Source: Flavobacterium nitrogenifigens (GTDB lineage: Bacteria > Bacteroidota > Bacteroidia > Flavobacteriales > Flavobacteriaceae). Taken from it: DNA of 64,000 nt. This document shows positions 17,556-26,966 of the stretch, one piece after another. The stretch is from assembly GCF_003254565.1 (NCBI RefSeq), contig NZ_QJRI01000182.1, positions 124,001 through 188,000 of the forward strand, given 5' to 3'. The notes beneath the pieces are model-generated. The model had not been told where the DNA came from, ran no database searches, and was given only the letters and a program-made list of their open reading frames with translations. Both the position numbers and the translations under genes were made by a program. Numbering within the stretch: position 1 is the first letter of the stretch; every line of letters starts with the position of its first letter.

Positions 17556-18710
17556 ATGAAAATTTTAATGGTTGCCATACCAAATCATCACTTTTTTCAG
17601 TGGGTAAATCAATTGAAAGATTCTGGCCATGAAATATATTGGTTTGATATTACTGATGGTGGTTCAAAGGTTGAAAGAATAAGCTGGGTTTATCAGATAA
17701 AAGGCTGGAAACAGCGCTTTAAATTTCCATTTCGACAAGGTATAAAGAGTAAGATGCCTCGTTTATATAAAATGATTCAAAAAATTCGAGAACGAGATGT
17801 CAAAGTTGTTTTTGAAAAAGTAATTGAAGATATAAAACCAGATATAATTCATTGTTTTGAAATGAAGCTAGCTGGAATGCCAATATTAGATGTTTTAGAA
17901 AAGAAGGATAATATTAAATTTATATATTCCTCATGGGGGAGTGATATGTATGCCTATCAAGAACTTGGGCTTTCTAAAAATGAAGTTGAATCTTTTTTTA
18001 AAAGAGTAGATTTTCTAGTAACAGATTGTAAGAGAGATTATAAAATAGCTTGCGAAAACGGTTTTAAAAATACTTTTTTAGGAGTTTTTCCAGGGAATGG
18101 AGGAATTTATTTTGAAAAAGGGTTTATTAAAGAAACCGCAGACCGAAACATTATACTAATAAAAGGCTATGAAGATGGTGTAGGGAAAGCAATAAAAGTA
18201 ATTGAATCGTTAGAGCTTGTTTCTTCAGATTTGCTGCAGGATTTGAAAATCGTTGTATATAGCGCCGATTTGAAAGTTAAAAAAAGAATTGAAGAATCCT
18301 CTTTTTTAAATTCTCTTGACATTAGAATATTGGGTAGAAACAAGTTTATTTCTAATGAAGAATTGTTGAAAATAATGGGGAAAAGTATTATCCATATTGG
18401 AAATAGTATTTCTGACGGAATGCCCAACGTTTTATTGGAATCAATGGGGATGGGAGCATTTCCTATCCAATCAAATCCAGGGAATGTTACAGAAGAAGTC
18501 GTAAAGAATGGCATAAACGGTTTTATAATTAAGCAACCTTTAGATAGTTTAGCAATTGCAAAATTAATTGAAAATGCAATTAAAAATATTGAGTTGAGAA
18601 CTTCTGCTCAAGAGTACAATACCAATTTTATTGCTGAAAATTATAATAGAAAGGATCTCGAAAAAAGCATTGTTCAATTGTATGAGAAAGTCCTCTTTAA
18701 TAAAAATTAA
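17556..18710 (+). CDS. Family 4 (group 1) glycosyltransferase, GT-B fold
   Basis: GT-B enzyme (384 aa from the ATG; a TTG codon precedes it). The C-terminal donor-binding half has ILIKGYEDGVGKAIKVIESL, RILGRNKFISNEELLKIM, and SDGMPNVLLESMGMGAFP with the conserved ExxxxG-type Glu. The N-terminal half contains HCFEMKLAGMP and FIYSSWGSDMYAY, typical of GT4 acceptor domains. It is the intact homologue of the pseudogene at 15595, so the locus once held two related copies. Sugar specificity is unknown. Confidence 0.87.
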   Translation: MKILMVAIPNHHFFQWVNQLKDSGHEIYWFDITDGGSKVERISWVYQIKGWKQRFKFPFRQGIKSKMPRLYKMIQKIRERDVKVVFEKVIEDIKPDIIHCFEMKLAGMPILDVLEKKDNIKFIYSSWGSDMYAYQELGLSKNEVESFFKRVDFLVTDCKRDYKIACENGFKNTFLGVFPGNGGIYFEKGFIKETADRNIILIKGYEDGVGKAIKVIESLELVSSDLLQDLKIVVYSADLKVKKRIEESSFLNSLDIRILGRNKFISNEELLKIMGKSIIHIGNSISDGMPNVLLESMGMGAFPIQSNPGNVTEEVVKNGINGFIIKQPLDSLAIAKLIENAIKNIELRTSAQEYNTNFIAENYNRKDLEKSIVQLYEKVLFNKN

Positions 18711-18719
18711 TAATAAATA

Positions 18720-19601
18720 ATGAAACTCTCTACACTAATTGTAACTAAAAATAGAGTTCAAGAACTTGAATTAACCCTTAAAAAGTTATTAGGAATTTTA
18801 GATTTTACGCAGCATGAAGTACTTGTATTTATTGACGGATGTAAAGAAACACATAAATTAATTGCTAAATATAACTGGGTTAAATGGTCATGGAATGAAA
18901 AAAGTGTAGGAGCTTCATCAGCTAGAAATTTCCTTTATAAAAAAGCAGAAGGAAATATATTGGTAGGACTTGATGATGATGCGCACCCAATTAGCGAAAA
19001 TTTTGTAAATAAAATAGAAAATACATTTTTGCAATTTCCTGATGTTGGCATAATTGCTTTTCAAGAGGTGAGAGGCTTGTTTTCTACAGATGAAGATGCA
19101 TTTAAAAACAGACAAACTCAATTAATACAATATAAGACGGCCGATTTTATTGGATGTGGATTCGCAGTTAAAAAAAGTGTTTATGATGAAACAAGAGGAT
19201 TTCCTACTTGGATTGATATTTATGGCGAAGAATCATGTCTGTCAATTGAGGTTCTTGATTTAGGATACGAAATTCTGTATGATAATGAAATTGTAGTTAA
19301 TCATAGAATTGATAAAAAAAAGCGCCTAGCCCAAGGCAGAAATTATTTTCGATTTGAGAAACAACTTAAAAATTCAATCTATTATTATCTAGTATATTAT
19401 CCTAAACCAATATTAAAAATAGCAAAGCTGTTATTACATAACTTTAAAAAGTATGCATTAACAGACAAGAAGTGTTTTTCATTATTTTTCAAGGCCGTTT
19501 TTGCGGCGACCCATAATTTTTTCAAGGTTTTAAAGTTCAGAAAACCTGTTTCAAATCAAACATTACAAAGAATGAAATTGTTGAAAGGAGTTCAATATTA
19601 A
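18720..19601 (+). CDS. Family 2 glycosyltransferase
   Basis: GT2 enzyme (293 aa): LSTLIVTKNRVQELELTL, VGASSARNFLYKKAEGN, then the acidic metal motif VGLDDDAHPIS, and FIGCGFAVKKSVYDETRGFP, a pattern seen in rhamnosyl- and galactosyl-type GT2 proteins. YGEESCLSIEVLDLGYEI gives the E/D-rich active-site region. It is the last glycosyltransferase before the acyltransferase cassettes. dTDP-rhamnose is made by this locus, so a rhamnosyltransferase role is possible but not demonstrated. Confidence 0.85.
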   Translation: MKLSTLIVTKNRVQELELTLKKLLGILDFTQHEVLVFIDGCKETHKLIAKYNWVKWSWNEKSVGASSARNFLYKKAEGNILVGLDDDAHPISENFVNKIENTFLQFPDVGIIAFQEVRGLFSTDEDAFKNRQTQLIQYKTADFIGCGFAVKKSVYDETRGFPTWIDIYGEESCLSIEVLDLGYEILYDNEIVVNHRIDKKKRLAQGRNYFRFEKQLKNSIYYYLVYYPKPILKIAKLLLHNFKKYALTDKKCFSLFFKAVFAATHNFFKVLKFRKPVSNQTLQRMKLLKGVQY

Positions 19602-19640
19602 TTTTATTAATCGGAATAGTATGAAATACATAATTTAAGA

Positions 19641-21077
19641 ATGCTTTTTAACTCTTTAACTTTTGCTCTATTTCTGCCAGTAGTTTTTATTTTTTACTGG
19701 TCTGTAAACAAGAAAAGCCTGAAAATCCAAAATATACTCCTTTTGGGATCAAGTTACTTTTTTTATTCCTGTTGGGATTGGCGTTTTCTTTTTCTGCTTA
19801 TTTTTTCAACATTACTAGACTTTTTTTCTGGAATTCAAATAGAAAAGGCAAAGAGTCAATATCAAAAAAAGTTTTGGTTCTGGTTAAGTATAATTGTTAA
19901 TCTTGGTTTCTTAGGTATTTTTAAATATTTTAATTTTTTTGCAGAATCATTAAAAGATTTAATTTCAATTTTTGGTTTTCAAGTTAATATTTGGTCGCTA
20001 CAAGTAATTTTACCAATAGGGATTTCTTTTTACACCTTTCATGGCTTGTCCTATGTTATTGATATTTATAAAAATAGAATCAAAGCAGAGAAAAACTTCA
20101 TTGATTATGCCTTATTTGTTTCTTATTTTCCATTATTAGTAGCGGGACCAATAGAACGTGCAACACATTTATTGCCTCAGATAAAAAAGAAAAGAAACTT
20201 CAACTACGAGCAAGCTGTAGATGGATTAAGACAAATACTTTGGGGATTGTTTAAAAAAATTGTGATTGCTGACAATTGCGCAATTCAAGCTAATTTGATT
20301 TTTAATAATTCGACTGAATATTCAGGAAGCACTTTAGCAATTGGAGCTATATTTTTCGCCTTTCAAATTTATGGTGATTTTTCAGGTTATTCAGATATTG
20401 CTTTAGGAGTATCGAGATTGTTTGGAATAGAACTTCTTCAAAATTTTTCTTTTCCATATTTTTCTAGAGATATTGCTGAATTTTGGCGTCGCTGGCATAT
20501 TTCACTATCATCTTGGTTCAAAGACTATTTATACATCCCACTTGGAGGAAGTAAAGGAGGAAGATGGGGTCAAGTTCGAAATACTTTTGCCGTTTTTTTA
20601 GTTAGCGGATTTTGGCATGGCGCAAATTGGACTTTTATAATATGGGGCTTATTGAATGCTATTTATTTTTTGCCCTTATTACTTTTAAATAAGAACAGAA
20701 GTCATATAGAAATAGTTGCATTAGAAAGCAAATTGCCAAGTATAAAAGAGTTTGTAATGATGGTTACTACATTTACATTTACAGTTCTGGCTTGGATTTT
20801 CTTTAGGGCAAAAAACGTAAAACATGCATTACAGTTTATATCAGGTATTTTTTCTAAGTCATTTTTTTCTCTGCCAACAGAAAGACCGACGTATTTAATT
20901 TTATTGATATTACTTTTTATTGTAATAGAATGGTTAGGAAGAAGAAACAAATATGCACTCGAAAAATTAGAATTTCAATATAACACTTTCTTTAGATGGT
21001 CTATGTATATGATAATTATCGTGTTTGTTTTTATTTTTGGAGCTAGAGAACAAGAATTTATTTATTTTCAATTTTAG
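19641..21077 (+). CDS. MBOAT-family O-acyltransferase, copy 1 (AlgI-like)
   Basis: This polytopic membrane O-acyltransferase (478 aa) is of the AlgI/PatA/DltB type, which moves acyl groups, usually acetyl, across the inner membrane for glycan O-acylation. Family blocks are YFFYSCWDWRFLFLL, PIGISFYTFHGLSYVIDIY, DFSGYSDIALGVSRLFGI, FWRRWHISLSSWFKDYLYIP and FWHGANW with the putative catalytic His326. It is followed by an SGNH-like partner one base after the stop, as in algI with algX/algJ-type pairs. The protein ends in FIYFQF, shared with the other two MBOATs here. The acyl group and the sugar are unknown. Confidence 0.93.
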   Translation: MLFNSLTFALFLPVVFIFYWSVNKKSLKIQNILLLGSSYFFYSCWDWRFLFLLIFSTLLDFFSGIQIEKAKSQYQKKFWFWLSIIVNLGFLGIFKYFNFFAESLKDLISIFGFQVNIWSLQVILPIGISFYTFHGLSYVIDIYKNRIKAEKNFIDYALFVSYFPLLVAGPIERATHLLPQIKKKRNFNYEQAVDGLRQILWGLFKKIVIADNCAIQANLIFNNSTEYSGSTLAIGAIFFAFQIYGDFSGYSDIALGVSRLFGIELLQNFSFPYFSRDIAEFWRRWHISLSSWFKDYLYIPLGGSKGGRWGQVRNTFAVFLVSGFWHGANWTFIIWGLLNAIYFLPLLLLNKNRSHIEIVALESKLPSIKEFVMMVTTFTFTVLAWIFFRAKNVKHALQFISGIFSKSFFSLPTERPTYLILLILLFIVIEWLGRRNKYALEKLEFQYNTFFRWSMYMIIIVFVFIFGAREQEFIYFQF

Positions 21078-21078
21078 T

Positions 21079-21984
21079 ATGAAAAGATTTTTACTAAGGG
21101 TTTTATTATTTAGTTTAGTCTTTTTTGCATTAGATAAACTATTTTATATTTTTTTATTCATAGCGCCTAAACTAGAAGAAGACCATAGACTTGAGCTTCT
21201 TCTAAATGGGAAGATTAATAAAGAATTAATTGTGATGGGATCCTCAAGAGGTGCTTACAATATTATTGCAGAGCAAATTGAAAAGGAAACAGGAAAAACA
21301 GCTTATAATATTTCGTATGCAGGTTCCAATGTTCAATTTCATTTGTTTTTATTGAAAACACTATTAAAATTCAATAATAAGCCTAAAACGATAGTTCTTT
21401 CTTTGGATAACCCATACGAGTTTTTATATGTTAAAACATTCGATTATAGATACGACAAAATGTATCCTTTAGAGAAGTATAATTATATAAATGATGAATT
21501 GATTAGGCTGGATGACAAAAGTAAATTTTCAAAAATTTTCTGTCTAGCAAGGTTAAACCGGAATAGTTTTAATTTTAGAAAAAAAGGAGTGACTAAAGAA
21601 AGTCCAATTTTAGAGTGCGGATCGATGCCTTTTTCAATAGAATCTGGAAAGAATAATTTTAAATTTGATGATAAAAAAGTTCGTTATCCAGTTAAGGAAG
21701 AACTTAAAGATAAAAAGAAAGCATTTCTTGAGTTTCAGAAAATTTGTAAAGAAAACAATATAAAATTAATTTATTGTCTTGCTCCTAATTTTAGAGTTTA
21801 TAATTCAACACTCGAACATAGAATAAAAGATATTTCATTACCAGAAAATCGTTTTTTTGTTTATGATACAACAGATTTTAGATATAAAAAGATAGAATAT
21901 TTTCATGATGAATCACATCTTAATATAAGAGGAGCAAAGCTGTTTACAAGTGAATTAAGTAAGTTCATAAATTTGAATAAATAA
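21079..21984 (+). CDS. Membrane-anchored SGNH-like protein, partner of MBOAT copy 1
   Basis: This protein (301 aa from the ATG at 21079; the frame is open from 21025 but that start lies inside the MBOAT gene) has one N-terminal membrane helix and an extracytoplasmic part resembling SGNH/DltD-like transferases. The candidate nucleophile is in VMGSSRGAYN (GSSR at 54-57), and the C-terminal DESHLNIRGAKLF supplies a DxxH motif. In known systems (AlgJ/AlgX, PatB, DltD) such proteins pass the acyl group from the MBOAT to the glycan in the periplasm. No family name was recognised for certain, but position and motifs agree. Confidence 0.75.
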   Translation: MKRFLLRVLLFSLVFFALDKLFYIFLFIAPKLEEDHRLELLLNGKINKELIVMGSSRGAYNIIAEQIEKETGKTAYNISYAGSNVQFHLFLLKTLLKFNNKPKTIVLSLDNPYEFLYVKTFDYRYDKMYPLEKYNYINDELIRLDDKSKFSKIFCLARLNRNSFNFRKKGVTKESPILECGSMPFSIESGKNNFKFDDKKVRYPVKEELKDKKKAFLEFQKICKENNIKLIYCLAPNFRVYNSTLEHRIKDISLPENRFFVYDTTDFRYKKIEYFHDESHLNIRGAKLFTSELSKFINLNK

Positions 21985-21991
21985 CAATAAG

Positions 21992-23158
21992 ATGAAAAAA
22001 ACCGCCATAATTCCGCTTCGTAAGAACTCAAAAGGAATTCCAGGAAAGAATAAAAAAAAGATGCTCGGGCGCCCGCTTTTTTCATGGGTTTTAACCGAAG
22101 CAATTTTTTCTGATTTAGATGAGGTCTATGTTTTTACAGATGATCAGGATATTATAGACTATATTAAGAGAGAATATTTTTGGACTTCAAAAGTAAAGAC
22201 ACTTTTAAGAAATGATGAAAATGCCTCTGATACTGCGTCAACAGAGAGTGCTATGCTAGAATTTGCAGAGCTTGTAAAGAATGATTTTGACTTGTTATGT
22301 CTATTGCAAGCAACTTCTCCGATGACAAAAGCTCAGGATATTAATGCAACATTAAACGAAATCCTGATCAATAAAAAGGAATCAGCATTAACAGTCGTAA
22401 ATACACATCGTTTTATCTGGAACGCAGACGGAACTCCAAGTAATTATAATGTTTTTAAAAGACCGAGACGTCAAGATTTTGAAGGATTGCTTATTGAAAA
22501 TGGAGCAGTATATGTTACTACAAAAGAAGCTTTTCTAAACTCAAAAAACAGACTAAGCGGTTCAATAGGTTTAGTAAAAATGCCAGAAGAATCTTTGGTA
22601 GAAATAGATAGCTTGTCGGACTGGGATATTCTGGAAAAACTGTTAGGAGATCGTCAGAAGAAAAAGAAAGTGCATCAGCGCATAGATTATTTAGTTTTAG
22701 ATGTTGATGGTGTTTTTACCGATGGATGTGTTTATTATGATGCGAATGGTGAAATGGCTAAAAAATTTGATATGCGTGACGGAATGGGATTGGAAATTTT
22801 GAGGCAAAATAATGTTGAAGTGATCGTAATGACTTCAGAAAATTCTGAGTTAGTAGCGCAGAGAATGAAGAAATTGCAGATTAAACATACTTTTTTAGGG
22901 ATAAAAGATAAATTTTCTTTTTTAACACATTTTCTTTCAGAGAGAAATAGTAGTTTTGGCGCCGTTGCGTACGTGGGTGATGACGTAAATGATTTAGCTA
23001 ATATTTGCAGTGTTGGTTGGTCATTTACTCCTGCAGATGCAACCGATATTGTAAAAGCAAATGCTGATTATCTGCTGACACATAAATCTGGAGCTGGAGC
23101 AATACGTGAAACTTGTGAAATCTTATTAAAGTACAACAAACGTTATGAAGGAATTTAA
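21992..23158 (+). CDS. Bifunctional CMP-nonulosonate synthetase / KdsC-like HAD phosphatase
   Basis: Two enzymes are fused (388 aa). Residues 1-220 are an acylneuraminate cytidylyltransferase: AIIPLRKNSKGIPGKNKKKM, the LLCLLQATSP block, and a GLLIENGAVYVTTKEAF segment. Residues 230-388 are a KdsC-like HAD phosphatase with LDVDGVFTDG (nucleophile D237, acid D239), DMRDGMG, and YVGDDVNDL (metal ligands D330/D331/D334). A phosphatase joined to a CMP-sugar synthetase suggests that a phosphorylated nonulosonate, such as a 9-phosphate, is dephosphorylated and then activated with CTP. It overlaps the NeuB-like gene by 14 bases. The exact sugar (Neu5Ac, Kdn or another) is unknown. Confidence 0.88.
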   Translation: MKKTAIIPLRKNSKGIPGKNKKKMLGRPLFSWVLTEAIFSDLDEVYVFTDDQDIIDYIKREYFWTSKVKTLLRNDENASDTASTESAMLEFAELVKNDFDLLCLLQATSPMTKAQDINATLNEILINKKESALTVVNTHRFIWNADGTPSNYNVFKRPRRQDFEGLLIENGAVYVTTKEAFLNSKNRLSGSIGLVKMPEESLVEIDSLSDWDILEKLLGDRQKKKKVHQRIDYLVLDVDGVFTDGCVYYDANGEMAKKFDMRDGMGLEILRQNNVEVIVMTSENSELVAQRMKKLQIKHTFLGIKDKFSFLTHFLSERNSSFGAVAYVGDDVNDLANICSVGWSFTPADATDIVKANADYLLTHKSGAGAIRETCEILLKYNKRYEGI

Positions 23159-24020
23159 AAAACCTTATGTGATTGCCGAAATTGGATGCAATCATAAAGG
23201 TGAAATGGAAATAGCAAAAGAATTAATTAAAATTGCAAAAATCTTCGGAAACGCAGATGCAGTAAAATTCCAGAAACGTAATAATAAAGAGCTTCTTACA
23301 GAAGAGCAATATAATGCACCACACCCAAATTTTTCTAATTCTTATGGAGAAACTTATGGCGCGCATAGAGAGTTTTTAGAATTCGATGTTGAACAGCATA
23401 AAGTACTAAAAGCGTATTGTGATGAAATCGGAATTACGTATTCAACATCAGTTTGGGATACTACTTCGGCAAGAGAGATTGCATCCTTAAATCCAAAATT
23501 TATTAAAATTCCTTCTGCTTGTAATAATAACTTCGAAATGCTAGAATGGCTAAGCGAAAATTATTCAGGCGAAATCCATATTTCAACAGGAATGACTACT
23601 AAAGATGAAACAGATACTTTGGTTGAATTCTTTACTAAAAAAGGCAGAAACCAAGATTTAGTTTTATACAATTGTACATCAGGTTATCCAGTTCCTTTTG
23701 ATGATGTTTGTCTTTTGGATATTAATATATTAAGACAAAAATATGGTCACTTGGTAAAACACATCGGTTTTTCAGGACATCACTTAGGAATTGCTGTAGA
23801 TATGGCGGCTTATACTTTAGGAGCTAATATTATTGAAAGACATTACACTCTTGACAGAACTTGGAAAGGAACAGATCATGCGGCTTCTTTAGAGCCAATG
23901 GGTTTACGTAAACTTACAAGAGATTTAAATGCAGTTTATCAAGCTTTAACTTTTAAATCTGCTGATATTTTGCCAATCGAACAAGTTCAAAGAGATAAAC
24001 TAAAAAATAAAAAAGTATAA
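23145..24020 (+). CDS. NeuB-like nonulosonate (sialic-acid-type) synthase lacking the SAF domain
   Basis: TIM-barrel synthase (291 aa) that condenses phosphoenolpyruvate with an aldose: VIAEIGCNHKGEMEIAKELI, AVKFQKRNNKELLT, FIKIPSACNNNFEMLEWL, HISTGMTTKDE, GFSGHHLGIAVDMAAYTLGA and GTDHAASLEP match the NeuB/SpsE family. Typical NeuB proteins are about 340-350 residues and end in an antifreeze-like (SAF) domain; this one stops soon after the barrel. The stop is clean, with no continuing homology in the next 100 bases in any frame that I could see. Paired with the CMP-synthetase/phosphatase fusion. No neuC-type epimerase is present in the window. Confidence 0.85.
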   Translation: MKEFKKPYVIAEIGCNHKGEMEIAKELIKIAKIFGNADAVKFQKRNNKELLTEEQYNAPHPNFSNSYGETYGAHREFLEFDVEQHKVLKAYCDEIGITYSTSVWDTTSAREIASLNPKFIKIPSACNNNFEMLEWLSENYSGEIHISTGMTTKDETDTLVEFFTKKGRNQDLVLYNCTSGYPVPFDDVCLLDINILRQKYGHLVKHIGFSGHHLGIAVDMAAYTLGANIIERHYTLDRTWKGTDHAASLEPMGLRKLTRDLNAVYQALTFKSADILPIEQVQRDKLKNKKV

Positions 24021-24121
24021 GTTTATTAGGATTTCTATTAAAACTAATTAATGCCTTAACTTTTGACAGAAGCTAACTGAAGATGCAAAAGATTTTCGTA
24101 TTAGATTCTATTTAAATTGAA

Positions 24122-25519
24122 ATGAAAAAGAACATATTTATCTTTTTACCTGATGGTGTAGGACTTCGAAATTTTGCCTTAACCTCTTTTAAAGAAATAG
24201 GAGAAAAAAATAATTTTGATATTACGTATTGGAATAATACGCCATTTTCTATTACAGAGAAACTAGGTTTTAAAGAATTAAAAATTCAGGAAAAATCAGT
24301 GCATCCTTTGACGATAGTTTATAGTCGTGCACGCAAAAGAATGGAGCTGAATTTTTTTGATAAGAAGTTTAATGAAGAAGTTTATAACACTTACAATTTT
24401 CCACAATCTTATAAAGGGATAAATAATGCTGCAAAAAGCATAATGGTTGATGTTTTGACAACTTTTGGTTCTAACGATAAAGGTATAAAGTTTGTTCGTG
24501 AAAGGATAAAAAAAGGAGAACGCACAACAAATAAATACAAGGAAAGCAAAAAACAGCTGGAAGAACACAAGCCAGATTTTGTGTTCTGTACCAATCAGCG
24601 TCCAACTCAAGCGATTGCTTCTATTTTAGCTGCTCAAGATTTGGGAATTCCAACAGGGACTTTTATTTTTTCATGGGATAATCTTCCGAAAGCAACAACT
24701 TTAGTAGAAACAGATTACTATTTTGTGTGGAGTGACCACATGAAAAAAGAGGTTTTAATGTATTGTCCGTATGTAAAAGAGGAACAGATTTTTGTTACTG
24801 GAACCCCTCAATTTGAAAGCCATTTTGATAAAACTCTTTTACAATCAAAAGAAGAGTTTTTTGCAGCACATAATCTAGATCTAAATACAAAATACATCTG
24901 TTATTCTGGAGATGATATCGTGACTTCGCCTTTAGATCAATATTATTTAGAAGATTTAGCATTATCTGTTAGAGAGTTAAACCAAAACGGATATTCTTTA
25001 GGTATTATTTATCGAAAATGCCCTGTAGATTTTACCAATCGTTACGATGAGGTTTTAAATAAATACAAGGACGTAATTGTGAACATAGATCCATTATGGA
25101 GTCCTGTTGGACAAAGCTGGAATGAGATCATGCCAACAAAAGAAGATTTTGCATTACAGACAAATATTTGTGAATATACAGAATTTGTAGGTAACATTGC
25201 TTCTTCTATGGTCTTTGACTTTTCTGCTCATGATAAATCTTGTCTGTTTTTTGATTACGAGCAGCCACAATTAAAAAAAGGAACCCGTGATATTGGACAA
25301 AATTATAAATACATCCATTTTAGATCGAAACCTTCTGAAGAGGCTGCTTTGTGGGTAAGAAACAAAAAGGATTTAACAGCTATTGTTAAAGACATTATTG
25401 ATGGAAAAACTTCAAGTGTAAAAGAGAGTAAAAAATGGTTCGAGATTATTGTTGGACCAAATCCTACTAAAGCATCTGAAAAAATCTGGGAAAGTATAAA
25501 TAGTCTTTTAAAGAAATAA
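24122..25519 (+). CDS. Unassigned GT-B-like surface-carbohydrate protein, candidate nonulosonyltransferase
   Basis: This protein (465 aa) has no firmly recognised family. It starts FIFLPDGVGLRNFALTSF and has a central DFVFCTNQRPTQAIASILAA, then GTFIFSWDNLPKATTLVETD, YYFVWSDHMKKEVL, and QIFVTGTPQFESHFD. This order (W-S-D-N-L, then a 'tip' strand V-W-S-D, then V-T-G-T-P-Q-F) is like GT-B or CDP-glycerol-transferase-type folds, including leptospiral and Bacteroidetes surface-carbohydrate proteins. It follows the neuA/neuB-like pair by 101 bases, so a CMP-nonulosonate-dependent transferase is a reasonable guess. This is inference from context, not from a catalytic motif. Confidence 0.5.
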   Translation: MKKNIFIFLPDGVGLRNFALTSFKEIGEKNNFDITYWNNTPFSITEKLGFKELKIQEKSVHPLTIVYSRARKRMELNFFDKKFNEEVYNTYNFPQSYKGINNAAKSIMVDVLTTFGSNDKGIKFVRERIKKGERTTNKYKESKKQLEEHKPDFVFCTNQRPTQAIASILAAQDLGIPTGTFIFSWDNLPKATTLVETDYYFVWSDHMKKEVLMYCPYVKEEQIFVTGTPQFESHFDKTLLQSKEEFFAAHNLDLNTKYICYSGDDIVTSPLDQYYLEDLALSVRELNQNGYSLGIIYRKCPVDFTNRYDEVLNKYKDVIVNIDPLWSPVGQSWNEIMPTKEDFALQTNICEYTEFVGNIASSMVFDFSAHDKSCLFFDYEQPQLKKGTRDIGQNYKYIHFRSKPSEEAALWVRNKKDLTAIVKDIIDGKTSSVKESKKWFEIIVGPNPTKASEKIWESINSLLKK

Positions 25520-25525
25520 TTATTT

Positions 25526-26953
25526 ATGTTTTTTAACTCTTTGGCATTTGCCATCTTTTTGCCAATTGTTTTTTTCCTTTATTGGTTTGTTTTTAATAAA
25601 ACTAAAAGCACACAAAATGCTTTATTAATTGTAGCAAGTTATTATTTCTATTCTTGCTGGGATTGGAGATTCTTATTCTTATTGGTTTTCTCTACATTTC
25701 TAGATTATTTTACAGGAATTCAAATTGAAAAAAGTAATTCAGATCGAAGGCGTAAATTTTGGTTCTGGCTTAGCATTTCAGTAAACTTAGGCTTTTTAGG
25801 AATTTTTAAATACTATAATTTCTTTGCGTCTTCATTTGCAGAAATGTTTACTTCTTTTGGGTTTAAAGTAAGCCCATTTTTGCTAAATGTGATTCTTCCG
25901 GTTGGGATTTCATTCTATACTTTCCATGGATTATCTTATGTAATTGATATTTATTATAAAAGAATAAAAGCCGAATATAACTTTATTGATTATTCTCTGT
26001 TTGTGAGCTATTTTCCACTTTTAGTTGCTGGGCCAATAGAAAGAGCAACACATTTACTGCCACAGGTTAAAGTAAAAAGAGAATTTAATTTTGAAAAAGC
26101 TAAAGAGGGACTTAGTCAAATTATCTGGGGGCTTTTTAAAAAAGTGGTCATAGCTGATACTTGTGCGATTTATGCCAATACTATTTTTGATCATTATAAT
26201 TCGATGGATTCCTTATCTCTTATTTTAGGAACAATTTATTTTGCTTTTCAGATTTATGGAGATTTTTCGGGTTACTCAGATATAGCGCTTGGAGTTTCTA
26301 AACTTTTTGGAATAGATTTATTAAGGAATTTTAATTACCCTTATTTTTCTAGAGATATTGCAGAATTTTGGCGTCGTTGGCATATTTCACTTTCATCTTG
26401 GTTCCGAGATTATCTTTACATTCCGCTTGGAGGAAGTAAAGGTGGACTTTGGATGAAAATCCGAAATACATTCATCATTTTTATAGTTAGTGGCTTTTGG
26501 CATGGAGCCAATTGGACATACTTAATGTGGGGATTAATAAACGCAATCTACTTTTTACCATTACTATTATTAAGAAAAAATAGAAACAATACGGATGAAG
26601 TAGACATTAAATTTAGTTTTTCGTCACTAAAAACTTTGCTGAACATTTTATTTACTTTTGGTCTAACATGCTTTGCATGGATTTTTTTTAGAGCAGAAAA
26701 TATTTTTACGGCTTTTAATTACATTCAAAGAATCTTCGAATTTAATATTGCTTTTCAAAATCTAAAGGAACAAATAAGTTTTACAACAACATTTGTTTTA
26801 CTTTATTTTGTTTTACTAGAATGGAATAACAGAAAAATAGAATGTCCTTTAAATGGTAAGTTTTCTAAAGTTAAAATATTGGTAGCAATTGTATTGATTC
26901 TACTTTTGGGAGAATTTAATATTAAGAATAACTTTATTTATTTCCAATTTTAA
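25526..26953 (+). CDS. MBOAT-family O-acyltransferase, copy 2
   Basis: MBOAT protein (475 aa) with the same blocks as copy 1: YYFYSCWDWRFLFLLVFSTF, PVGISFYTFHGLSYVIDIY, DFSGYSDIALGVSKLFGIDL, FWRRWHISLSSWFRDYLYIP and FWHGANW (His326). Up to about residue 355 it is nearly identical to copy 3 at 27933, also at the DNA level over long stretches, but the last 110 residues differ, except the shared FIYFQF end. This indicates a recent duplication or gene conversion. It starts 6 bases after the orphan GT-like gene and is followed by its own SGNH-like partner. Confidence 0.93.
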   Translation: MFFNSLAFAIFLPIVFFLYWFVFNKTKSTQNALLIVASYYFYSCWDWRFLFLLVFSTFLDYFTGIQIEKSNSDRRRKFWFWLSISVNLGFLGIFKYYNFFASSFAEMFTSFGFKVSPFLLNVILPVGISFYTFHGLSYVIDIYYKRIKAEYNFIDYSLFVSYFPLLVAGPIERATHLLPQVKVKREFNFEKAKEGLSQIIWGLFKKVVIADTCAIYANTIFDHYNSMDSLSLILGTIYFAFQIYGDFSGYSDIALGVSKLFGIDLLRNFNYPYFSRDIAEFWRRWHISLSSWFRDYLYIPLGGSKGGLWMKIRNTFIIFIVSGFWHGANWTYLMWGLINAIYFLPLLLLRKNRNNTDEVDIKFSFSSLKTLLNILFTFGLTCFAWIFFRAENIFTAFNYIQRIFEFNIAFQNLKEQISFTTTFVLLYFVLLEWNNRKIECPLNGKFSKVKILVAIVLILLLGEFNIKNNFIYFQF

Positions 26954-26966
26954 TATTCATTTGTAG

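Noticed and set aside
18167..18514. Minus-strand open frame of 115 codons
   Set aside because: It lies wholly inside the GT4 gene on the other strand, has no recognisable motif, and no promoter box.
24296..24610. Minus-strand open frame of 104 codons
   Set aside because: Antisense to the orphan GT-like gene; Phe/Cys-rich shadow product without motifs.
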